64,000 nucleotides of DNA from Solirubrum sp044628455 (GCF_044628455.1 NZ_JBIYZW010000001.1:558001-622000); one strand, 5' to 3'. Shown: positions 34,623 through 43,406, counted from the stretch's first letter. Notes: generated from the sequence alone by a model not told the origin. A program made the numbers and translations.

Positions 34623-35057
34623 CTACAGCTCCATGATGTCTTCGTTCCAGAGCGTGGGCTCGGCCGTGATAAACTCCTGCATCATGTCCACGCACTCCTG
34701 CAGGTCGAGAATTTCCACTTCCACGCCGTGGCTTTCCAAAAAGGCCTTGGACTCGCCGAAGGTGCGGGCTTCGCCCACCACCACCTTGGGAATCTTGAAC
34801 TGCACGATGGTGCCGGCGCACATGTAGCAGGGCATCAGGGTGGTGTAGAGCACCGTGTCGCGGTAGGTGCGCTGGCGGCCGGCGTTGTTGAGGCAGTCCA
34901 TTTCGCCGTGCAGGATGGGGTTGAGCTCCTGCACGCGCTTGTTGTGGCCCTTGGCCACGATTTCGCCGTTGCGCATCAGCACCGAGCCGATGGGAATGCC
35001 GCCCTGCGAGCGGCCCAGGCGGGCTTCGTCGATGGCGGCTTGCATGAATTGGTCCAT
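34623..35057 (-). CDS. Cytosine/nucleoside deaminase, Fcy1-like
   Basis: This 144-residue zinc hydrolase is of the cytidine-deaminase superfamily. The zinc site is HGEMDC (His ligand, catalytic Glu) and PCYMCAG (two Cys). Features shared with yeast cytosine deaminase Fcy1 go beyond the core: NNAGR after the HGE motif, LYTTLMPC, KIPKVVVGE and a C-terminal EPTLWNEDI. Cytosine or a related base is thus the likely substrate, in pyrimidine salvage. The start is ATG 35057. It is followed on this strand by a large palindrome. Confidence 0.85.
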   Translation of the reverse strand: MDQFMQAAIDEARLGRSQGGIPIGSVLMRNGEIVAKGHNKRVQELNPILHGEMDCLNNAGRQRTYRDTVLYTTLMPCYMCAGTIVQFKIPKVVVGEARTFGESKAFLESHGVEVEILDLQECVDMMQEFITAEPTLWNEDIMEL

Positions 35058-35162
35058 GGGAAAAGCAAGGAAAGGTGCTGGCCGCAGCCGGCGCCGGTCA
35101 ATAATGAGGTGAACACCGCAAGATACGAGGCCGCAGCCGGCCGCGGCTCCCCGAATATGTGA

Positions 35163-35193
35163 TTGTGGCCCGGAATGGGCTGGTCTACTTTTG
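35163..35193 (+). promoter_or_regulatory. Consensus Bacteroidota promoter before the barrel/hydrolase operon
   Basis: TTG (35163-35165), a 20-base spacer and TACTTTTG (35186-35193) fit the -33/-7 consensus completely. The ATG is 45 bases downstream of the -7 box. Confidence 0.75.
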
Positions 35194-35237
35194 CCGCCCC
35201 GCTAACGCACCGGCGGGCTGAGCAACCTGATCCAAGT

Positions 35238-35807
35238 ATGAAAACCCTGCTTATCGGGGCCGGGGCGCTGGCCGTCTTGAACGCCGCCCCGCCCGTAGCC
35301 GCGCAGCAGCTGCGCGTGGCCTATTACGGCGAAACCATTACCCACTACGGGCTGAAAGCCGCCTACGAACACTCCCTGGCCGCGCGCGTGAAAAGCGGCA
35401 ACGGCGCGCGCAAGGAGCTGCTGGTGGCGCCCGGCCTGGCCGTGTACCGGCACCCGCACAACCACCTGGGCGTGATTGTTTCGCCCGAGCTGCTGTACCG
35501 CCGCACCGGCGCGCGCGGCGGATTGCTGGAGGCCGGCGTGGCGCCCAGCTACTTTCGCTACTTCCTGGCCGGCACCACCTACCAGGTAAACGGGCAGGGC
35601 GAGCTGGAAAAGGTGCCCCTGGCCGGGCGCAGCGCCTTTCTGCCCACCGTCTTCGTGGGCGTGGGCCGCGACCTGCGGGTAAGCCGGCAAGCCAGCTGGG
35701 GCTGGTACAGCCGCCTGCTGCTGTCCAAGCAATACCCCTACAACGCCGGTTCACTTACCCGATTTGCCCTGGAGGCGGGCATCATCAAATCCCTGAAAAC
35801 CCAATGA
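35238..35807 (+). CDS. Secreted, barrel-like protein of unknown function
   Basis: This 189-residue protein has a signal peptide (ending VAAQQ) and alternating hydrophobic strands with aromatic girdle residues (LLVAPGLAVYRH, LGVIVSPELLYRR, GWYSRLLLSKQYPYN), as in a small outer-membrane barrel. No family is recognised. The frame opens at 35163; the ATG at 35238 starts the signal peptide. Its stop overlaps the next start (ATGA, 35804-35807), so it is coupled to the alpha/beta-hydrolase gene. The two may act on the same envelope substrate. Confidence 0.75.
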   Translation: MKTLLIGAGALAVLNAAPPVAAQQLRVAYYGETITHYGLKAAYEHSLAARVKSGNGARKELLVAPGLAVYRHPHNHLGVIVSPELLYRRTGARGGLLEAGVAPSYFRYFLAGTTYQVNGQGELEKVPLAGRSAFLPTVFVGVGRDLRVSRQASWGWYSRLLLSKQYPYNAGSLTRFALEAGIIKSLKTQ

Positions 35808-36802
35808 AACGCCTGCTCTTCCTCTGCTACGCCCTGGGTTTGCTGCTGCTGACCAGCTGCGGCAAAGACGACACCAAGCTCGAGCAGGACCTGCACCTGC
35901 GCCACAAGGGGGCCGACATGCCCATCTGGGTTCGGGGCAACCTGGCCTCGCGCAAAATCGTGCTCTTCCTGCACGGCGGCCCCGGCGACTGCGCCATGTG
36001 CTACCGCTACTACCTCAAGGACCTGGAAGACCACGTGGCAGTGGCCTACTGGGACCAGCGCGTGGCCGGCTCCTCGTCGGGCAAGGTCGATCCGGCCACG
36101 CTCACCTACGAGCAGTTCGGCGAAGATGCCTACTACGTGGTGAAGCTGCTCAGGCAAAAGTACCCGCAGGCCGAGGTGTACCTGCTGGCCCACAGCTACG
36201 GCGTGGAGCTGGCCTGGGAGTTTCTGACCCACAAGCCCGAGCACCAGCAGCTGGTAAAGGGCCTGATGGCCGTCAACGGCGTGTACTCCAACTACCGCTG
36301 GCTGGTGCAGATGCGCGAGTGGGTGCTGCGCGAGGCCCGGCAACAGGGCAACACCGCCGCCGAATCGTTTGCCCTGGCCAACCCCGTTACGCCCCAGACG
36401 CTGATGACCCTGGACTGGCAGCAGTACTACCGCTACATGCTAGATCTGGACGGCAACCCCGTGTCGCTCTACGACAACAAGAAGTTTCTGCTGCAGTACC
36501 TGTTTGCCTCGCCCAACACCGCGCTGGGCCAGTTCAGCCACGGCAACGCCTACAGCGGCTTCGATAAGACCCAGTTGTTGCAGTACGACCGCAGCGCCCA
36601 GCTACCCACGGTGCGCATTCCGGTAGCGTTGTTTTGGGGGCGTAAGGACGGGGTGGTGCCCATCGAAATTGCCCACGAAACCCAGGCCCTGCTGACCAAT
36701 GCCCCGAGCAAAGACCTGGTGACCTTCGACAACTCCTGGCACGAACCCTTCGTGGCTGAGCAAGCCAAGTTCGTGCGCGAGGTGCTGCGCTTCGTGCAGT
36801 AG
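35804..36802 (+). CDS. Lipoprotein alpha/beta-hydrolase, proline-iminopeptidase-like
   Basis: This 332-residue hydrolase is lipid-anchored (lipobox LLTSC). The fold resembles the S33 proline iminopeptidase group: oxyanion loop FLHGGPGDCAMC, WDQRVAGSS (as DQRGxGxS), nucleophile elbow LLAHSYGVELAW, the acid in WGRKDGVVP and the His in NSWHEPF. It may cleave N-terminal proline or an ester in the periplasm. The gene overlaps the preceding one by four bases. A GC hairpin follows between the convergent addB gene. Confidence 0.88.
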   Translation: MKRLLFLCYALGLLLLTSCGKDDTKLEQDLHLRHKGADMPIWVRGNLASRKIVLFLHGGPGDCAMCYRYYLKDLEDHVAVAYWDQRVAGSSSGKVDPATLTYEQFGEDAYYVVKLLRQKYPQAEVYLLAHSYGVELAWEFLTHKPEHQQLVKGLMAVNGVYSNYRWLVQMREWVLREARQQGNTAAESFALANPVTPQTLMTLDWQQYYRYMLDLDGNPVSLYDNKKFLLQYLFASPNTALGQFSHGNAYSGFDKTQLLQYDRSAQLPTVRIPVALFWGRKDGVVPIEIAHETQALLTNAPSKDLVTFDNSWHEPFVAEQAKFVREVLRFVQ

Positions 36803-36824
36803 TAACCGGCCTCAACCACGCCCG

Positions 36825-36861
36825 CCGCGCCCCGGCCGAAGCAGCTTCGGCCGGGGCGCGG
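36825..36861. terminator. Hairpin between convergent hydrolase and addB genes
   Basis: An 18-bp GC-rich stem (36825-36842 with 36844-36861) lies between the two stops. There is no U-run in either direction, so its activity as an intrinsic terminator is uncertain. Confidence 0.5.
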
Positions 36862-36889
36862 CTCGTTGGGGGTAGCGGCACCCCGGCGG

Positions 36890-39800
36890 CTACCGCGCGC
36901 AGATGCCCTTGTAGGGGCACCACTGGCACACGTCCAGGTCGTCGGTTTTGCGGATGGGCTCCTGGGGGTCGAGCATGCGCTCGACCAGGCGGGTGAGTAC
37001 CTGCTGGCTGGCCTGCTCAAACGAGTCGCCGCCCTCGGTGAGGAACGACAGGTCGGCGGCCAGCGGGGCGGGGTCGGGGCTGCGCAGGGGCACGATGGCG
37101 GCTTCGGCGGCGGGGTAGCCCAGCTGGGCCAGCATCAGGCGGTAGAGCCAAAGCTGGCGCACCTTGTCGGGGCCGCCGCCGGCTTCGCTCACCAGCCGCT
37201 CCAGGGCCTCGGCGGCCGAGTACTTTTTGCGGCCGCCGCCCAGCAGGTTCAGCCCGCTGCCGTGCACCGCGCCGGTTTTGTAGTCGATGATGCGCCTGCG
37301 GCCGTCGGGCAGCTCGTCGACGCGGTCGGCAAAGCCCACCAGGCGCACGGCCACCCGCCCGCTGTTTTCGGTTTCGACGAACACGGTGCCGAACAACTCC
37401 TGCTCCAGGCCCACCACGCGCAGCGGCCCCTCGGCCTCGATCTGCCGAGCCAGCGAATCGAGGTAGCGCTGCACCAGGTGGCGGCCCACCCCACGGAGCA
37501 CGTGGTTGAGGCCCTCGTCGGGCAGCTGCTGGCGGGGGTTGTCGGTTTCCTCGCCGTCGTCGAGGGCCAGGCCGCGCTCCAGCAGCTCGGCCACCTGCGG
37601 CCGGAATGCCTCCACGTCCTCGGCCGCGATGGGGCGGCCCGCCGTCACGAAGGGCTGCATCAGGTGCTCGAGCACGTAGTGCACGGCGGTGCCGAACACG
37701 TCGGCCCCCATTTCCTCGGCCACGCCTTCCTGCTCCTGAAACTTGGCAATGCGCGAGAAGTAGAACTGCAGCGAGCAGGTCAGGAACTGGTTCAGGCCCG
37801 AGGCCGACAGCCCGCGCTCCAGCAGCCCGCGAATGGCGCCCAGCATCTCGGCGTCTTTCTCCAGCACTAGGTCGCCTTCGTACTTGTCAGGTGCGAGTTG
37901 CGAGTTGCCAGTTGCCAGTTGTTCGTTGCTGGTTGTTCGTTGTTGGTTGTTCGTTGATGGGGGTAGGGGCAGGTCCGCCACGCCTGCAACTGGTAACTGG
38001 GAACTGACAACTGGCAACTGAGCCTGCGCGCTGGCCACCAGGTCGAGCACCTGCAGGCCGGGGTTCTGGGCGGCCAAATCGTTTTCGATCTGCAGCAGAA
38101 AGCGGCTCCGCTCGCCGGCCTGCACGCCCTCGGCGCCGGGCAGGATGTACACCAAATCGATTTGGCGGGCACGCTGCAAGAGGCGCCAGAACTGGTGCGA
38201 GGTGGCGGCTTCGTGGTCGGCGTAGGTGGGCAGGCCGTAGCGGGTGAGCACGTCGTAGGGAAACAACGAGCCGTGGCGCTTGGGGGCGGGCAGAATCTGC
38301 TCGTTGCAGCTCAGGATAACGATGTGGTCGAAGTCGAGGGCGCGGGTTTCCAGCAAGCCCATGATCTGCACCTGGGCAATGGGCTCCCCGGCGAAGGGCA
38401 GGCGGGTGCGGCCCATCTGCTCGTAGAGAAAGCGACGGAACGAGCGCACCGAGGGCCGCTGCTCGCGGCAGTCGAAGGCCGAGTCGAGCTGGCGCACCAG
38501 GGTGTAGAACAAGTACAGGTACTCGGCCTCGATGGCCGAGTGCTCGTGGCGGTACACGTCGCGCAGCAGCTCAATGACCTCGTAGCAGGCCCGCACCACG
38601 TCGTCGCAGTTGCGCCAGGGCCGGAACAGGGCTTCCACCAGCGGGTGGTGGCGGCCCAGCTCGCGCAGCTCGTCTTCGGTGAGCAGCACCGCGTTGCGCT
38701 GCACAATCTGGCGGCAGAGCTGGTCGAGCACGCCGTGGAAGCGCGCCTGCTCGGGCTGCTGGTCGAGCCAGTTTTCGTAGCGGCGCAGGAAGGGGTGGGC
38801 CAGCAGCTTGGTGACGGTGAGGTGGTGGTAGCGGCGAATGCCGTAGTCGGGGCCGGTTTCGCCCTCGCGCACGCCGGTCAGGTGCACCTCAAACAGCAGA
38901 TCGATCAGGTTGAACAGGGGCGTGCTGCGGAAGCTCAGGCCCATGGTCACGTTGAACTGCGGCACGGCATGGGGCGGCAAGCCGTGCAGCACCGGCAGCA
39001 GCAGGGTTTCGTCGGGCAGCACCACGGCCACCGAGGCCTGGGGAGCGGTTTGCAGGCCCTCGACCACCAGCTGCCCGGCCACCTTGCCCTGCATCGAGTT
39101 ATTGGCTACGCCGATAAAGCGCACCTGCCGCGGCAGGGTGCGCAGCAGATCCTCGGCCCCGGTGTCGGCAAAGCCGAAAGCGGTGGGGGCCAGGTCGAGC
39201 GAGTCGGCGAGGCGGCGGTAGGGCAAGCCGGCGCGGTTGGGCGAGTCGCCGTCGAGGTAAAAGCGGTCGGTATCGAAGCGCACCTCGGCCCGGCGCTCCT
39301 TAAGCAGCAGCTTGATCAGGCGGCGCTCGGCCCGCGACAGCAGCCCCAAACCCAGAAACACGTGCTGGGGCACCTGCTGGGGCGCTTCCTGCAGGCGCTT
39401 TTGCAGGGCATCGACGGCCAGGCGGTAGGCCAGCCCGGGATAGGCCAGGGCCTGGTCTTTGAGGCGGCGGCGCAGGCGGCGGTACACTTTCTCCAGGTCG
39501 TCCCAGAAGCGGAACCAGGCCGCCGTGGCCGAGGCCGGCGCGGGCGAGTCGGTCAGGTCCCAGCGCTCCAGGGCCTTGGCTTCGGAGAGGTACTCAAACA
39601 AACTGGCGGCGTCGGCCAGGTTCTGGTCGAGGGCCGAGAAGTCGTCGAGCAGCAGGCGCGACCAGCCGGTAAACAAGTCGAAGTCCAGCTTGGGGTCCAG
39701 CTCGCGCAGGATGTCGAAGAGCATCAGCTGCAGGGCAATGGGCTCTTCCACCTGCACGCCGGCCAGCTCCACCATGTAGTCTTCCATAGCCGCCACCCGC

Positions 39801-40024
39801 GGGCTCCACACGGCCTCGCCCAGGGGCGCGTTCAGGGCCAGCTCGTTTTTGAGGTACACCACCGCCCGGCGCGTGGGCACCACCACCACCAGGTCCGAGA
39901 GCTCGGCGCCCGAAAAGCGGCGCAGCAAATCCTGCGCGGCCTGGCGCAGAAACGGTTGCAGGGAAGCGGAGTCAGGGGCAGCCGTGATTAGGGGCTCGGA
40001 AGCGGGGGCAGCGGGCAAATTCAT
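36890..40024 (-). CDS. addB: AddB-like nuclease/helicase subunit with an in-frame repeat insertion
   Basis: This 1044-residue subunit of an AddAB/RecBCD-type enzyme processes DNA double-strand breaks for RecA. It has an inactivated helicase-like N-terminal part (VVVVPTRRAVVYL, ALDFDHIVILSCNEQILP) and a C-terminal PD-(D/E)XK nuclease (LVGFADRVDELPDG, RRIIDYKTGAV). The last motif CQWCPYKGICAR, with an earlier Cys in NQFLTCSLQFY, is the Fe-S cluster site of AddB. Residues about 668-712 are a low-complexity insert of heptads (TNNQQRT, TSNEQLA, TGNSQLA) between the two parts. The start is ATG 40024, 6 bases after TATCTTTA. The helicase partner lies at 44483. Confidence 0.9.
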   Translation of the reverse strand: MNLPAAPASEPLITAAPDSASLQPFLRQAAQDLLRRFSGAELSDLVVVVPTRRAVVYLKNELALNAPLGEAVWSPRVAAMEDYMVELAGVQVEEPIALQLMLFDILRELDPKLDFDLFTGWSRLLLDDFSALDQNLADAASLFEYLSEAKALERWDLTDSPAPASATAAWFRFWDDLEKVYRRLRRRLKDQALAYPGLAYRLAVDALQKRLQEAPQQVPQHVFLGLGLLSRAERRLIKLLLKERRAEVRFDTDRFYLDGDSPNRAGLPYRRLADSLDLAPTAFGFADTGAEDLLRTLPRQVRFIGVANNSMQGKVAGQLVVEGLQTAPQASVAVVLPDETLLLPVLHGLPPHAVPQFNVTMGLSFRSTPLFNLIDLLFEVHLTGVREGETGPDYGIRRYHHLTVTKLLAHPFLRRYENWLDQQPEQARFHGVLDQLCRQIVQRNAVLLTEDELRELGRHHPLVEALFRPWRNCDDVVRACYEVIELLRDVYRHEHSAIEAEYLYLFYTLVRQLDSAFDCREQRPSVRSFRRFLYEQMGRTRLPFAGEPIAQVQIMGLLETRALDFDHIVILSCNEQILPAPKRHGSLFPYDVLTRYGLPTYADHEAATSHQFWRLLQRARQIDLVYILPGAEGVQAGERSRFLLQIENDLAAQNPGLQVLDLVASAQAQLPVVSSQLPVAGVADLPLPPSTNNQQRTTSNEQLATGNSQLAPDKYEGDLVLEKDAEMLGAIRGLLERGLSASGLNQFLTCSLQFYFSRIAKFQEQEGVAEEMGADVFGTAVHYVLEHLMQPFVTAGRPIAAEDVEAFRPQVAELLERGLALDDGEETDNPRQQLPDEGLNHVLRGVGRHLVQRYLDSLARQIEAEGPLRVVGLEQELFGTVFVETENSGRVAVRLVGFADRVDELPDGRRRIIDYKTGAVHGSGLNLLGGGRKKYSAAEALERLVSEAGGGPDKVRQLWLYRLMLAQLGYPAAEAAIVPLRSPDPAPLAADLSFLTEGGDSFEQASQQVLTRLVERMLDPQEPIRKTDDLDVCQWCPYKGICAR
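37883..38022 (-). repeat. 7-bp repeat insertion inside addB
   Basis: On the plus strand, units such as GCCAGTT and GTTCGTT run with a 7-base period (37886-37955), followed after a short spacer by the inverted form (GTAACTG, ACAACTG, GCAACTG; 37990-38022). The tract is in frame and encodes an Asn/Gln/Thr/Ser-rich linker before the nuclease domain. Confidence 0.75.
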
Positions 40025-40030
40025 GTAGGG

Positions 40031-40038
40031 TAAAGATA
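40031..40038 (-). promoter_or_regulatory. TATCTTTA -7-like box for addB
   Basis: The box matches TAnnTTTG except for the last base and lies 6 bases before the addB ATG. A weak TTCG lies 20 bases upstream. Confidence 0.4.
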
Positions 40039-40115
40039 GGCTACGGCCCCGAGGATGGCGAAGCCGAGGCGGGCGGTTTCCGGTCCGCGGGCCGTCGGGG
40101 AGAAGTCAAACGGGT

Positions 40116-40302
40116 TGTACCAAAATGCCTTGTACCAAAATCACTTTTGGTACAAGGCATTTTGGTACAGACTGCTGCTGGTTGGCGGCTGACGTGGGTG
40201 CAGGTGCCGGGCAAGTGGAACCGCGCCGGTCGGGCAAGAGCCCGCCGGCTTGTACCAAAACTTCCTGTACCAAATTTCCTTGGTACAGGAAGTTTTGGTA
40301 CA
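40116..40302. repeat. Two perfect hairpins built from eight TGTACCAA boxes
   Basis: Hairpin 1 has a perfect 25-bp stem (40116-40140 with 40145-40169, loop TCAC). Hairpin 2 has a perfect 23-bp stem (40251-40273 with 40280-40302). Each arm contains two TGTACCAA boxes 15 bases apart, so there are eight boxes in all. The box spacers differ (TGCCT, CTTCC) but are complemented within each hairpin. No U-run follows. They fill the 329-base gap between the GNAT stop and addB; no gene is seen there. Confidence 0.85.
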
Positions 40303-40353
40303 GCTTTCAGCTGCTCGGCCCCGGTACTGCCGGTCGGGCGGCGCTGGGCAGGG

Positions 40354-40884
40354 CTACTGATGGGCCGCGGAGCCGGCCGCGTCGGGGTGGTCGATGGTGT
40401 AGAAGCGCACTTCGCTGCCGTAGTGAAACTGCTGGCCCTGGTAGCGCAGGCCGCACTTTTCGAGCACGTGCTGGGAGGCCAGGTTCGCGGGGTTGGTGAT
40501 GCCCACAATCTGCTGCAGGTCCAGCTGGTGAAAGCCGTAGTGAAGCAGGGCCCGCGTCATTTCGGTGGCGTAGCCGCGGCCCCAGTAGGCGGGGAAGAAG
40601 CGGTAGCCTACCTCAATGTGCCCCGAGGCTTCGAGGTGCTTGAGCAGGTGAATGCCCGCCAACTGCCCGCTGGCCTTGTCGATGACGGCCCAGCGGCCCA
40701 GACCGGGAAAGCGCGGGTAGTCGCCTACCACTTCCTGCAGGTACTCGCGGGTGCCTTCGAGGGTGCGGGGCGGAATGATGTAGCGCATCACGGCGGGGTC
40801 GGAGTCGAGGCGAAATACCGCGTCGAGGTCATCGAGGGAAAGGCGGCGCAAAGCCAGGCGGTCGGTTTCGGGCAGCTGGGACAT
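40354..40884 (-). CDS. GNAT acetyltransferase, RimJ/RimL-like
   Basis: This 176-residue N-acetyltransferase shows the order typical of the RimJ/RimL group: ETDRLALRRLSLDDLDAVFR at the start, AGIHLLKHL, GHIEVGYRFFPAYWGRGYAT (the acetyl-CoA loop, here WGRGYAT in the A motif), and NLASQHVLEKCGLRYQG at the C-terminus. It acetylates an N-terminal amine of a protein or small molecule; the target is unknown. The frame opens at 40998, but the ATG at 40884 (MSQLPETDRL) is the conserved start. It precedes the double hairpin and addB. Confidence 0.88.
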   Translation of the reverse strand: MSQLPETDRLALRRLSLDDLDAVFRLDSDPAVMRYIIPPRTLEGTREYLQEVVGDYPRFPGLGRWAVIDKASGQLAGIHLLKHLEASGHIEVGYRFFPAYWGRGYATEMTRALLHYGFHQLDLQQIVGITNPANLASQHVLEKCGLRYQGQQFHYGSEVRFYTIDHPDAAGSAAHQ

Positions 40885-41022
40885 GGACTGGGGGCGTTGG
40901 AGGTGGTTGCCGGCACCTTGGGTTGCAACGGCGGCGGGCAGGAAAAACGGCGGGCGTGATGTGGGGTAAAAATAGGAGGAGGGACCATGCTTGTTCATTC
41001 AGGCTGAACCTGCCGTGGCCGG

Positions 41023-41030
41023 TATCTTTG
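41023..41030 (+). promoter_or_regulatory. TATCTTTG -7 box, leaderless
   Basis: The consensus TAnnTTTG is complete and ends 5 bases before the ATG at 41036. No TTG is found at the ideal -33 spacing. Confidence 0.5.
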
Positions 41031-41035
41031 GGCGC

Positions 41036-41755
41036 ATGGCGCTTCGGGTGGAAAGAACGGACGTATCAGCTACCGCGCCCGCGGCCCCGGTGGGGGCGCA
41101 GAGCTTGTGGAAACGAACCCTGTCCTTTATCGGCTGGGGCATCCTGACGCTGATTTTTCCTGTGCTTCCGGGGCTGCTGCTATTGGGAGTAGCCGGGGTA
41201 GTTGCGGTGCTGGTGTTGGGGCTGGTGTTCGTGTTCGGCTCCTATGCGCTGGGCGTGCTTATGGGTAAGCCGGAAGCATTTGGCTGGCGCGACGCCGCGG
41301 AGCCGGAGTCGGAGCGGGTGTTCGAGTCGCCCGCGCTGACGGTGGAACTGGTAGCATTCCCCAATGATGGAGCGGGCGAGGACGACCCGCTGGCGGCGGA
41401 GTGGGAAGCGGCAGTGCCCGAAGACAACGAGGTTTGGCTGGCAGCAATCAGAACCTATCCGGAGCGCGAAGGGCTGCCCGGCCCCTACGCCACGGGGTTT
41501 CAAAAACCCGTGGCCGGCGGCAAGCTGATTCAGGTGGTGGGCTGGGCCGGGGCGGAAGCAAAAAAGCGAGCGACTTCCTGGTTGGTGCTGCTCGATTCCG
41601 CTTCCGGCGCCTGGTCGATCCTAACGGAAGTCGGCCTGTTCAGCCTCTACGAAGTCCCGGGCCAGCCGCTGCAAATCCACGGATACGACCGCGCCCGCTA
41701 CGACCGTGCCGGCAGGGAGCAGCTGCAACTGCAGCTGGTGGAAGAAGTGGGCTAG
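41036..41755 (+). CDS. Hypothetical protein with an N-terminal membrane hairpin
   Basis: This 239-residue protein has a hydrophobic pair of helices at about residues 30-75 (GWGILTLIFPVLPGLLLLGV and VAVLVLGLVFVFGSYALGV), followed by a soluble acidic domain (DDPLAAEWEAAVPEDNEVWL, GKLIQVVGWAGAEAKKRATS). No family is recognised. The start at 41036 is favoured over 40991 because the -7 box TATCTTTG would otherwise be coding. The small gene at 41778 is convergent with it. Confidence 0.7.
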   Translation: MALRVERTDVSATAPAAPVGAQSLWKRTLSFIGWGILTLIFPVLPGLLLLGVAGVVAVLVLGLVFVFGSYALGVLMGKPEAFGWRDAAEPESERVFESPALTVELVAFPNDGAGEDDPLAAEWEAAVPEDNEVWLAAIRTYPEREGLPGPYATGFQKPVAGGKLIQVVGWAGAEAKKRATSWLVLLDSASGAWSILTEVGLFSLYEVPGQPLQIHGYDRARYDRAGREQLQLQLVEEVG

Positions 41756-41777
41756 CTGCTCCAGCATAACGCAGCGG

Positions 41778-42077
41778 CTACCAGCCGTAGATAGCCGCCC
41801 ACTCGGCGGGCAGGCGGATTTCGGTTCCGGCGGGCAGGTCGGGCACCGCGTCGGCTTCGAGCAGCAAGCCGGGGCGGGTCTGCTCGTCGCGCTGCAGCTC
41901 TTCCACCGAGGCCGGTACCCGCAACGTGCCCCCGGGCAGGTGCAACTCCACTTCCAACTGGGCGTGCAGCGGCAGGCGGCGCAGGGCGGGTTCGTAGGCG
42001 GGCCGGGGCAGCACCAGCCGTCCCAGGCCCGGTAGCAGCAGGGTGGTTTCGACTAGCAGCAGCAGGGTAGCGGGCAT
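41778..42077 (-). CDS. Hypothetical protein, 99 residues
   Basis: This small protein begins with a hydrophobic stretch (TLLLLVETTLLLPGLGRLVL), continues with LEVELHLPGGTLRVPASVEE and ends in EWAAIYGW. The strand-rich pattern with LPGG and LPAG turns looks like a small beta domain. No family is recognised. It has the strong third-position GC of real genes here, and no better frame covers the interval. It is divergent from the lipoprotein gene at 42228. Confidence 0.55.
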   Translation of the reverse strand: MPATLLLLVETTLLLPGLGRLVLPRPAYEPALRRLPLHAQLEVELHLPGGTLRVPASVEELQRDEQTRPGLLLEADAVPDLPAGTEIRLPAEWAAIYGW

Positions 42078-42227
42078 GGGGTTGGTAAACAGGTGGGTGG
42101 TGCGGGCTTAAAGCTATTGCCGGGAATAGGGCCAGCAACAACAGAGCGTCGGTAAAGGCGGGCCTGGCCAACTTTTTCGCATGTTGCGGGTCCGGCATTG
42201 CCTGCCGAACAGGTGGCCGGGTTTTAT

Positions 42228-43406
42228 ATGCGAAAGTATTATTACACCCTGATGCTGGCTTTGCTGGGCTGCGGCGAGTCGCGCCGCGAAACCGCGACGC
42301 AGCAACCCCAGTCTGCCCCCGAGGTGCCGGCCCGGCCCACCGCGCCGCCTCGGCCCGCCACCGGCTATGCCGCCCGGCCCTATATCCCGCTGGGCCAGGG
42401 AATCGACTCGCTGAACGGGGCGCCGGTAGCGCGCATCGCGGGCGAAAACTATCGGGTAGTAGTGGAGGCCCGCCCCGACCTTACCCGCCCGCTGCTGTGG
42501 TCCCGAGGGTACGCCGATTCGCTGGCCCAGGCCGACCCGGACTGGGCGAAATCCATACGCGAAAGCGGCTACGGCTTCGACGCGACCTATACGTTTAAGC
42601 TGCTGGATGCCCGGGGACGGGCGAGGTTTACGACCACCCTGCGCAAGATGGATTTTGCGGAAGTCGTTGCCAAAGAGCTGCTGATGGAGGCTGTGCTGGA
42701 TACCCCGGTGTTCTACGGCTATCTGCCGAAGTTCAACGCCCTGGCATACCGCTCTAGGTTCACCGCCGAGGGCACCGACTGGTCGATGGAGACGCTGCTG
42801 CTGCTGGACGCCGGTACGGGCCGCGTGCGCTACCTGCTGCCTGATAAACCCTCCGAAGACCTGCACGAGAGCAACATGCTCACTCCTGACGGAGAGGTGC
42901 TCATTACGCGGCAGCGCCTGATCCATGCGTCGGGCCGGCAGTTGGCTCTGCAGCGGCCCGACCAACGCATCGCCGCTACTCAGCTCATTAGCTCCAATGT
43001 TGTGCTGGTTGTCTACGAGCCGGATTTCAACGACAAAGGGCGGCGTAAGCCGGGGGAGAAGCTCAACGCCCGGCTGCTCGATTTAAGCGGACGGGAGCTG
43101 GATCGGTTTGCCTTTCGCGGCACCGCCACCGACTACCTCGAGGGCCTGGCCCTTAACCACTGCTATGCTCCGCAGCTGGGTAGCCATTACCTGTTCGACG
43201 ACAGCAACCGCACCCTGCGGATTATTCCGGCCCGCCAACCCACCGCTTCCCGCCTCCTTTCCCTGGAGTCATTGCCGAAGTACGCGCTGCCAACTCGGGC
43301 CGCGGAAGTTCGACTGGAAATCAGGACGGGGTTAGGCGAGCAGCTGGTGCTATTCGCCGACACAGTTTCCGGCGAGTTGCGCGCCCAGCCGGTCAGGCAG
43401 CTGTAA
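42228..43406 (+). CDS. Lipoprotein of unknown function, 392 residues
   Basis: The protein has a lipoprotein signal (LMLALLGCGES, Cys about 15), a Pro/Ala-rich linker and a large strand-rich domain. Repeated motifs such as YGFDATYTFKLLDARGRARF, LLLLDAGTGRVRYLL and ARLLDLSGRELDRF have the spacing of WD/beta-propeller-like blades, which suggests a propeller of five or six blades. No enzyme motif is seen. The frame opens at 42198; the ATG at 42228 starts the signal peptide (MRKYYYTLML). GC content is a little lower than average. Confidence 0.7.
   Translation: MRKYYYTLMLALLGCGESRRETATQQPQSAPEVPARPTAPPRPATGYAARPYIPLGQGIDSLNGAPVARIAGENYRVVVEARPDLTRPLLWSRGYADSLAQADPDWAKSIRESGYGFDATYTFKLLDARGRARFTTTLRKMDFAEVVAKELLMEAVLDTPVFYGYLPKFNALAYRSRFTAEGTDWSMETLLLLDAGTGRVRYLLPDKPSEDLHESNMLTPDGEVLITRQRLIHASGRQLALQRPDQRIAATQLISSNVVLVVYEPDFNDKGRRKPGEKLNARLLDLSGRELDRFAFRGTATDYLEGLALNHCYAPQLGSHYLFDDSNRTLRIIPARQPTASRLLSLESLPKYALPTRAAEVRLEIRTGLGEQLVLFADTVSGELRAQPVRQL

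Noticed and set aside
34246..34821. Upstream extension of the 33859 membrane protein
   Set aside because: It lies over the zinc-ribbon and deaminase genes in a different frame; the ATG at 34245 gives the first real helix.
38162..39991. A 609-codon frame antisense to addB
   Set aside because: Shadow of addB with no recognisable motif.
40116..40302. Rho-independent terminators for the GNAT gene
   Set aside because: Neither hairpin is followed by a U-run in either direction, and the arms are AT-rich.
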